A stretch of DNA of 64,000 nucleotides from Dichetophora obliterata (taxonomy: Eukaryota; Arthropoda; Insecta; Diptera; Sciomyzidae). The translations under genes were made by a program, and so were the position numbers. Under the pieces are notes generated by a model. It made no database searches. It had not been told where the DNA came from and saw only the letters and a program-made list of their open reading frames with translations. The stretch is from assembly GCA_963920525.1 (NCBI GenBank), contig OY986439.1, positions 46,536,982 through 46,600,981 of the forward strand, in the 5' to 3' direction. Positions 57,465 through 64,000 of this stretch are shown piece after piece; the first letter of the stretch is position 1, and each line of letters starts with the position of its first letter.

Positions 57465-57785
57465 TATTTTGTATTTTTTTGTATTTATTTATTTGACACT
57501 TGTTAGTACAATAAGATAAAGTAACATCTTTTATAGTACAACGAATAATATACATAATCAACAAATCACATATATATATAAGATAAAAATATAAAACAAA
57601 AACAATATAAAAAAAGCTAGCAAATACTAGCAATGTATAATAAGTTTTATGAATGAATTAAATTTTGGTTGGATTAAATTTGAATTTAAGCAATTACATA
57701 AGGAATAAAGAAAAACAGTAGTTAACATGAAATAAAACAATAAAGTGATAAGTGTTGTAAGATAATTAATAAATAGTAGTAATAG
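57465..57785 (-). mobile_element. LINE D 3' untranslated region and A-rich tail
   Basis: Reading the minus strand after the stop at 57,786: an AT-rich 3' region ending in AAATAAATAAATACAAAAAA and ATACAAAATACAAA at about 57,465-57,495, the expected tail of a non-LTR element. Beyond it the foldback arm resumes. Confidence 0.7.
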
Positions 57786-59321
57786 TTAGATGTTTGAATA
57801 GTATGACATTAAAGAAAGCCTAAAGTTATTCGCACTAACAGTAGCTTTTATGCTAACCGGTAATGAATTCCAAAGTTTAATGGCGTTGACGAAAAATAGC
57901 CGTTTTGAATTTAAATTATTAAATCTCGGTATAATGAGGTTGCCAGTTCGGTTTGAAATACTGAAGCGTAGTTTAGTATAGAGGTAAGATGGAGTCCTAT
58001 TATGTATTAATTTATGCAAAAACAAACAATTTCTTGCGTTTAAATAGTTAATAATGCTACATCCCAAAATTTCTTTACTTATTTGGGATACATGGTCAAA
58101 GCGCCTTAAGCCAAACACATATCTTGTCACATTATTAAAGGCAACTTGGATTTTGTGCGAAGATTGTGAATCAAGATTACTATAAACCAATTCGGAATAT
58201 GTTATTAAGGGGACTATTAAAAGAACAGCAAGTCTCTTCTTAGTCTCAATGGGAACAAATTGTGAGGAAAGCCGTAGGCAGCGCAGAGTGAAATATATGC
58301 GCTTGACAACATTATTTATATGGTCAGAACAGGAGAGCTTCGAATTGACGTAAAAACCTAAATTTTTAACCTTAGCAACCATTTCTAGCCCATTATTGTT
58401 TAAAAATATCGGTGGAATATTAGTGAGGTCAATTTTATCTTTAGAAATTGGAAAAATATACGATTTCTTTTCATTTAGGCAAAGAGCGTTATTAGACGAC
58501 CAGTTGGAAATTGCGTTGAGATCTTCATTTAATCTATAACATAAATCTTCAACTAGTCCAACGCGGTTAGAAGAATATAGTTGAATATCGTCGGCATAAC
58601 CATGCATCATTACGTTTTTACACACCGTAAAAATATCATTAATTTTTACTGAATAACAGGGCCAAGAATTGATCCTTGAGGTACACCTGATTTTGTGTTC
58701 TTATAATCAGAAAAAAGATCACCAATTTTTACTCTCTGCATTCTACCTTCAAGATAATTTCCTACTAAGGTTAAAGCATTATCATTAAAACCAAAGAGTA
58801 GCTTGAGCTTTTTAACTAAAATAAAATGATTAACACAGTCGAATGCTTTCGAAAAGTCTAAAAGGCAAAGAAGTGAAAGATGTCCTTCATCATATGACAT
58901 TCGAATATCGTCGATAACTTTCAGCATTGCAGTCGCACAGCTATGTCCAGTTCGAAAACCCGATTGGTATGGAGATAAAAGTTTGTTTGCTGAAAGATAT
59001 TGATTTATCTGATTAGCCATAAGGGACTCACAAATTTTAGAAAAAGAGGTCAAAATACTAATTGGTCTATAATCACTCAAGGTAGTAGCAGAATTTATTT
59101 TAGGAACGGGGATAACAGTAGCTAGTTTCCATGATTGTGGGAAACATGAGGTTGTAAAGCAGTGATTAACGATATGTGTTAGGGGACCAATTATATAGGG
59201 TAAAATGATTTTGATAAATCTTAATGAAATACCGTCATGCCCAATAGCATTTGATTTAATTTTCATGATAGATTTTATAACATCATTCTCATTCACATTG
59301 GAAAAAGAGAATTTGGAAAAT
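57786..59321 (-). pseudogene. LINE D reverse transcriptase (5'-truncated, one frameshift)
   Basis: Minus strand from about 59,321. RT blocks: FSNVNENDVIKSIMKIKSNA, GHDGISLRFIK, FPQSWKLATVIPVPK, LSDYRPISILTSFSKICESL, YQSGFRTGHSCATAML, CLLDFSKAFDCVNH, SGVPQGSILGP, a frameshift near 58,645, INDIFTVCKN, MHGYADDIQLY, VKNLGFYVNSKLSCSDHINN, FNNVTRYVFGLRRFDHVSQI and a C-terminus LWNSLPVSIKATVSANNFRL to the stop at 57,786. All main catalytic blocks (DFSKAFD, YADD) are kept; one shift is the only lesion I see in about 510 codons, so it is fairly young. The endonuclease is missing by 5' truncation. The few codons before RFSKFS come from the foldback arm. Jockey/CR1-like clade, distinct from A, B and C. 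Confidence 0.88.
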
Positions 59322-59409
59322 CTTTGGGAAATCATTATAACATAAGCCAAGGATTATTTTGAAGAACTGTCCCTAACAACTTTTTTTCGTGAGGCGCCTT
59401 AATGTATAT

Positions 59410-60705
59410 ATATTATATATTTTTTTATATATAAGTATATATTTCTTTTTTAAATTTCTGTTTTCGTTGTATTACTTCAAAAAATACTTATCGTCCTGCT
59501 ACAAATGAAGCGATTGAATCAATTTTTTATATATTTTGCTTCAGCAACCCCTCCCCCCGTCTCCCCATCACCCATCAGAATCTACAGCTCACATTAGTTC
59601 AAATAGAAATTGAGCAAGGAAATTAACCCCATGGTATCACAATGGACCTCATTTGCTTAAGTGTATCTCTGAAAAATGACAGCCACTTTAACCTAACCTA
59701 AACCCCCCGTTATGAAACACCTATCTACGGTGTTGGTTATATATAGATTGATCTTTTGTTAGATTCACTGCAAGAAATGATTGATGCCTTCTATGAATAT
59801 TGCTGCTTATGGGATTTGAATATAAATTTTTACAAGTCTAAAAAAGTTGTTTTTAGTTAAGGTACTAGAACCAGTCAGAATCTCACCTGACAATAAGGCA
59901 ACAGTGAAATGAATATTGTAAAGGAATAAAAATGCCTCGGTATAAATGCAACATAAAATTCTTTTTTTAAAAAGCAACTTGAAGCAAAACGTGTTTTGTC
60001 TAAAGCGGCTGGTTAAGTTAAAAAAAAAATAAACTTTTCCAACAAACAAAACTTAAGAAAACTTTTTCATACTGAAGCAAAATCTATCTTATTTTATTTT
60101 GCTAAGGTTTCTTACGAGGTTTTTCGAGATTTGATTCAGTACAGAAACTTTGGCATTGCTTTTTGAAGAAAAAAACGCTTCCAATTATATGCTTTATATT
60201 AAAACTGGTTTATTTTTGCAGATTTTAGAAACTTTTTGTTTGAATTTCAGCTATAAAAGAAAAGTTTTAAATCGTAATTTAAATAGGTATCCTGAAAATA
60301 TATAAAAAGAAACACTTCGTGCGAAAACTTTTTAGTTACTTCAATAAAAGTCCTTTTGTCGCAAAGTTGGAACTGCTTTTGATTGACATTGAAGACTGGA
60401 GGTTTGGAAATCCGATCTTCAATATCATCTCCTTGTATTTTTGAACTATTAAGTTCTATAGATTACAATAATCTAGTTTTAACTACAAGAAACTCACAAT
60501 GGAACGATTTGCACTGTGATGTTTCTCCTTAATTTCACGATGATAGCTTGGCCTATTTCGTCAGTTCAATTTTGAAAGCTTGAGAGGGCTGTTAACCTCA
60601 AATGTTTGTAATTTTTTCAGAAATACAACTAATGCTTGCGTTTTGAGCAATTGTAATGAGGAAGAGAACACACAACATCTAGTAAGAATGTGTTGTATTT
60701 TCTCC
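59410..60705. other. No gene recognised
   Basis: Starts with a TATATA-rich patch and a C-rich patch (CCCCTCCCCCCGTCTCCCCA near 59,549). The rest is AT-rich without recognisable frames or paired repeats. Confidence 0.45.
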
Positions 60706-60710
60706 AACTA

Positions 60711-61940
60711 TTGGGGGTTGGAATTAGTTTTAAAGGTTTTCTAAGAGATGGCGTAACTATCAATAGATCGCATCGGGCACACCTGTGACTATATTCATTT
60801 CAAAGCACATTGTGTAAGCTTCATTTTTCAGTATGTGTCATTCCACTGAAGTGTAAACAACATATATTTTTTTCTCTGTGAACATGTCGACTTTCGTTCC
60901 AACAAAACGCAATTTGCGGGAAGGTTTACTTTTGTGCTTCCATTTGAAGAAAAAAGCGGTTGAAGCACAACGCACGCTTACTGAGGCTTACGGGGACTAT
61001 GCTCCATCGATTTCTACTTGTGAGTACTGGTTCCGTCGGTTTAAAAGTGGTGATTTTGATACGGAAGACAAAGAGCGTCCGGGCCAGCCGAAAAAGTTTG
61101 AAGATGAGGAATTAGAGGCTTTGCTCGATGAAGACCTGTGTCAAACCCTTCAAGAATTGTCAGAATCATTGGGAGTCGACTTATCAACGGTCGGCAAACG
61201 CTTGAAGGCCATGGGAATGATTCAAAAGCTAGGAAATTGGGTGCCGTACCAGTTGAAGCCGAGAGACGTTGAACGGCGATTTTGCATGTGCGAACAACTG
61301 CTTCAACGGCATAAAAGGAAGAGTTTTTTGCATCGTATTGTCACTGGCGGCCATGCATCAACATCGAGGGCCAAGCCGAATATTTATGGCGCCAAGCTTA
61401 TGCTGTGTATTTGGTGGGATCAGAAGGGTGTCGTGTACTATGAGCTGCTAAAACCTAACGAAACCATCACTGGGGAACGCTACCAACAACAATTGATGCA
61501 ATTGAGCCGAGCATTAAAGGTTAAACGGCCGGAATATGCCAAAAGACACGACAAAGTGGTTTTTCAACATGACAACGCACGGCCACATGTTGCAAGAACC
61601 GTCAAGGAAACGTTGGAGGCGCTGAATTGGGATGTGCTACCCCACCCGCCTTATAGCCCAGACATAGCCCCTTCCGACTACCACCTATTCAGATCGATGA
61701 CGCATGGCTTGGCTGAGCAGCGCTTCACTTCTTACGAGGATACCAAAAAATGGGTCGATTCGTGGATTGCCTCAAAAGACGAATCGTTCTTCCGGCGCGG
61801 AATCCATATGCTGCCAGAAAGATGGGTAAATGTTGTAGCTAACGATGGACAATACTTTGAATAATATACATTGTACCGTTGTTTCTAAATAAATGCTCAA
61901 AAACCGAAAAAAAACCTTTAAAATTAATTCTAACCCCCAA
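60711..61940 (+). mobile_element. mauritiana-type mariner, 1,230 bp, internal deletion
   Basis: The inverted repeats are about 30 bp, TTGGGGGTTGGAATTAGTTT on the left and TTGGGGGTTAGAATTAATTT on the right (reversed), followed on both by TAAAGGTTTT. TA flanks both ends (60,709-60,710 and 61,941-61,942). Mos1, as I remember it, is 1,286 bp; the shortfall here equals the in-frame deletion seen in the transposase (about 57 bp). The insertion is otherwise complete. Confidence 0.92.
60884..61864 (+). CDS. mariner (mauritiana subfamily) transposase lacking the first catalytic Asp
   Basis: ATG at 60,884 (MSTFVPTKRN) to TAA; 326 codons, no stop or shift. N-terminal paired-like DNA-binding region: EAYGDYAPSISTCEYWFRRF, KSGDFDTEDKERPGQPKKFE, then a second helix-turn-helix DLSTVGKRLKAMG and the linker NWVPYQLKPRD. 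Catalytic core: FQHDNARPHVA (second D) and YSPDIAPSDYHLF (third D, 34 residues later), C-terminus LPERWVNVVANDGQYFE. Mos1-like enzymes are about 345 residues and have TGDEKW plus about 15 residues before the glycine that follows; here HRIVTG runs straight into GHASTS (about 61,346). The first D of the DD34D triad is lost, so cleavage should be dead, but DNA binding and dimerisation could remain (inference). Confidence 0.92.
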   Translation: MSTFVPTKRNLREGLLLCFHLKKKAVEAQRTLTEAYGDYAPSISTCEYWFRRFKSGDFDTEDKERPGQPKKFEDEELEALLDEDLCQTLQELSESLGVDLSTVGKRLKAMGMIQKLGNWVPYQLKPRDVERRFCMCEQLLQRHKRKSFLHRIVTGGHASTSRAKPNIYGAKLMLCIWWDQKGVVYYELLKPNETITGERYQQQLMQLSRALKVKRPEYAKRHDKVVFQHDNARPHVARTVKETLEALNWDVLPHPPYSPDIAPSDYHLFRSMTHGLAEQRFTSYEDTKKWVDSWIASKDESFFRRGIHMLPERWVNVVANDGQYFE

Positions 61941-62945
61941 TACAAACGAAAATCCTTTGGAAAGAGTTTATTGCCAATCGAAGAAATTTATGATATTTTG
62001 AACGGAAAAGAATAAATGCGTTTATACATTTATTTATCGAATTGTCTGAAATATATGAAACTTATCCTTACAGAATATTATCTTATATATTTTACACAAA
62101 CGCAAATTTTATCCGGCGTAAGGCTTTTTAAGTACAAGTCCAATCTTAATAAATTTAGTATGGTTTGGTAGGTTTAGACCTGTAAATGTGCAAACTGAAC
62201 TTTTTATTTCTTAAAAATTTATATTTTTTGAGTTAGAGCGAGTTAAAATTTGCATATAATTGTGGTTATGTTGCTTTTTCTCTTCTTAATTTTAGCACAT
62301 GCTTAAAAATATGTGAGGTATTTAGCGCCACCTATCGACTAATAGCTTTGAAACTGTTATACTGACGAATAATCTTTTATAATTTCACAGCTAAAACTAT
62401 GAATTGATATATTCAATATCAAAGTGATACTGGAATGATTTCTTACAGTTGAAGAAAGATTTCTAAACTGTTGGGCGGAAAACTTTTTAATTTTTAAAAA
62501 TTTATACAAAATTTTAATAAGAAATTGGAAACTGGTAATGAGACATTTTTGATCGAGCATTTTACAACTGGAAATCAAGAAATATTCTTACTGCTGTATA
62601 AATTAAATATGCTAAAATTATATCGTCGTTGCTCGTGCAATACCGCGTGTATTGCAAAAAGCCCAAAATTAATTTCATTTCAATTTTGATTAGTTGAAAA
62701 TCTCTTCAATAGCCTAAAATAAAATCTAGGTATGGTTGATTTTGGCGTTTAAGCACCACACGAGTATACTAGTTAATTAAATTTCAGGTAAATTTCAATT
62801 TATGAAACTTATAATTATTTTACAAACTTTGAATTTTATAATGTTAATATGACATCTTTAGTTTTACTTACCACTTTATGCCAATCAGACATACTTCATA
62901 AAATCTATGTCTTACTATGATTTCATTCATTAAATGTATTATCTA

Positions 62946-63121
62946 ATTTTTAAGCTCGAACTTTTAGAAAATGTTTTTATTTTAAATAAGTCATAATCAT
63001 CATATATATAAAACTAATTTTTATATTGAAGTTATTTTTAAGCTCGAACTTTTAGAAAATGTTTTTATTTTAAATAAGTCATAATCATCATATATATAAA
63101 ACTAATTTTTATATTGAAGTT
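62946..63121. repeat. Exact 88-bp tandem duplication
   Basis: The unit, beginning ATTTTTAAGCTCGAACTTTT and ending TTATATTGAAGTT, occurs twice head to tail with no difference that I can see. Either very recent or an assembly artefact. Confidence 0.9.
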
Positions 63122-63446
63122 AGCTTTTTAGTCTTTTAGCCCACGCCCTCCCCTTCCTACTTTTTATTTGATTGTGTACGTGTCTTCCTTCAACTAATTC
63201 AATTAATTGTACGAAATACGTGGAGAGCTTTGTTTTTACTTTTAAATGTTAACATCATCAAAAAAGTTGCAGTGAATTATAAATATTCTGAAGAACAAAC
63301 ATAAACTGCACATGCACAAGATAAAAAGCATAAAGAGTTTCCTATCAAAATATCAATAAATAACAAGCAGTAAAAATATTCTATGTAGCTTACTTCGTTT
63401 AAATCTTTTTTAATTAACACTTATATCGATTATCAAGAGTTGCATT

Positions 63447-63514
63447 GATATCCAAGTAGGCTAAACGGTTGCCTTATGAAGCAAGATGTAGTGAGTTCGA
63501 TCCCTGCAATGGGC
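63447..63514 (+). other. tRNA-like module
   Basis: A-box-like AGTAGGCTAAACGGTTG is followed by a hairpin TTGC-CTTATGAA-GCAA in the anticodon-arm position, then a B-box-like GAGTTCGATCCCTGC. The layout is that of a tRNA. The acceptor stem is poor and the anticodon loop is one base too long, so it is more likely a tRNA-derived repeat or pseudogene than a working tRNA. Confidence 0.45.
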
Positions 63515-64000
63515 GAAGACAAAAGAGTTTTAATCTATTTATTTCTTTTTTTTTCTAAATTTTGCAATTATATGACTTTATGAATGTACTTACCTATGAA
63601 ATGTACTTAAAACAAAGATTCAAACTGCACAAAACCCACACTAACACACAAAAGACAATCAATAAGCCATAAAAAAAAAATCTCTAAACATGTTTCCAAT
63701 AAACGTTGGTCTCTTAAAGTTGCTAAGTATTTGATATGCTCTGATTACTCAGCTAATGCTATAAGTTAAGAGTTCAAAAAAGTATTACCTCACACCATGG
63801 CAAAGAGCAGCTCATTTCGTGTTTTTGTTTTTATTTCAATATAAATAAAATCAAAGATAATGTGTTATGATAATGTGTTTTACCAACAAAAACAATAAGA
63901 AAACCAAAGCTATCATAGCTTAAATGGGAATAGATTGTCAATCTAATGAGTTAATTTTATCTAAAAGTTTGCTACAGAAAATGAAACCAAAATAATTTTG

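Larger units (their letters stand above)
56762..59405. mobile_element. Foldback element FB2, right arm split by LINE D
   Basis: The left arm (56,762 onward: TATATTAAGGCGCCTAATG, AAAAAAGTTG, TTCAAAATAAACCTGGGCTT) pairs with the far right (59,345-59,405, reversed: TACATTAAGGCGCCTCACG, AAAAAAAGTTG, TTCAAAATAATCCTTGGCTT). The inner left arm (GCTGGAATGGTTTGCAATAT, CCTCTAAAAATCGA, AAAATATTGGCTGGCAT) pairs with 57,361-57,446. The missing part of the right arm is interrupted by LINE D (about 57,465-59,340). Shared end and internal words (AAAATATTRGCTGG, TCTTCCAATCTG) show it is the same family as FB1 at 2,882-3,737. Confidence 0.75.
61943..64000. other. No gene recognised; tandem duplication and tRNA-like module
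   Basis: AT-rich. Apart from the 88-bp duplication and the tRNA-like sequence given separately, only chance frames are present. Confidence 0.45.

Noticed and set aside
63447..63514. Functional tRNA gene
   Set aside because: The acceptor stem does not pair well and the anticodon loop is irregular; kept only as a tRNA-like module.
1..64000. CRISPR array, bacterial operon or integrated virus
   Set aside because: No regularly spaced direct repeats with unique spacers, no bacterial gene layout, and no viral structural or polymerase genes; the reverse transcriptases are of non-LTR type without retroviral gag, protease or LTRs.

Overview
This window looks like a gene-poor, AT-rich stretch of a higher (cyclorrhaphan) fly genome. 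The main evidence is its transposons: a mariner close to Drosophila Mos1, a DD41D 'rosa'-type mariner known from tephritid flies, Jockey/CR1-like LINEs and hobo-like hAT elements. The 61-bp intron in a minus-strand pseudogene also fits an insect. I found no exon of a conserved host gene, no rRNA, no CRISPR and no bacterial-type signal. The only protein-coding material I can support comes from mobile elements, plus one small open frame of unknown origin. All calls come from reading the sequence by eye; no database was searched.

Layout, left to right. 1-6,700: AT-rich DNA with a 219-bp MITE, a foldback element (2,882-3,737), a deletion derivative of a long-terminal-repeat-free DNA element (about 5,150-5,757) and the 3' end of a mariner. 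6,674-7,754: a hexanucleotide satellite of about 1.1 kb. 9.4-12.5 kb: a CCCGGG-rich repeat and a decayed LINE (copy C) split by a 325-bp MITE. 14.9-17.5 kb: two hAT-type non-autonomous elements, one a 1.28-kb palindrome built of tandem repeats. 19.3-20.4 kb: a GC-richer LINE fragment. 23.2-25.5 kb: a degenerate short-repeat array and a 1.56-kb palindrome packed with a GGCCCC motif. 26,280-27,587: a full-length rosa mariner with one in-frame stop. 27.7-39.2 kb: several copies of one dispersed repeat (called W here) that act as landing sites for other elements, including a 1.9-kb element with a SAM-like open frame, an element carrying a tRNA-like module, and a 2.04-kb TIR element (36,204-38,240) encoding a broken copy of an uncharacterised animal protein family. 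39.2-46.5 kb: hairpins, a near-perfect inverted-repeat MITE and a nested inverted-repeat cluster. 46.8-52.2 kb: a LINE (A) interrupted by an opposite-strand fragment of a related LINE (B). 53-55.3 kb: three MITEs. 56.8-59.4 kb: a second foldback element invaded by LINE D. 60,711-61,940: a complete mauritiana-type mariner whose reading frame is intact but lacks the first catalytic aspartate. The last 2 kb hold an 88-bp tandem duplication and a tRNA-like module.

The strongest candidate for something undescribed is the 36,204-38,240 element. Terminal inverted repeats of about 130 bp, with CACSGTGTTAC ends, bracket a spliced gene for a protein family I know only as 'uncharacterised protein' in insects, spiders and cnidarians, and a TTA may be its target duplication. 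Next come the 31.5-33.4 kb element with its SAM-like frame and the two large palindromes at 16.2-17.5 and 24.0-25.5 kb. Because of the nesting, insertions can be ordered in time: W, then the 36.2-38.2 kb element; LINE C, then its MITE; foldback 2, then LINE D; LINE A, then LINE B.
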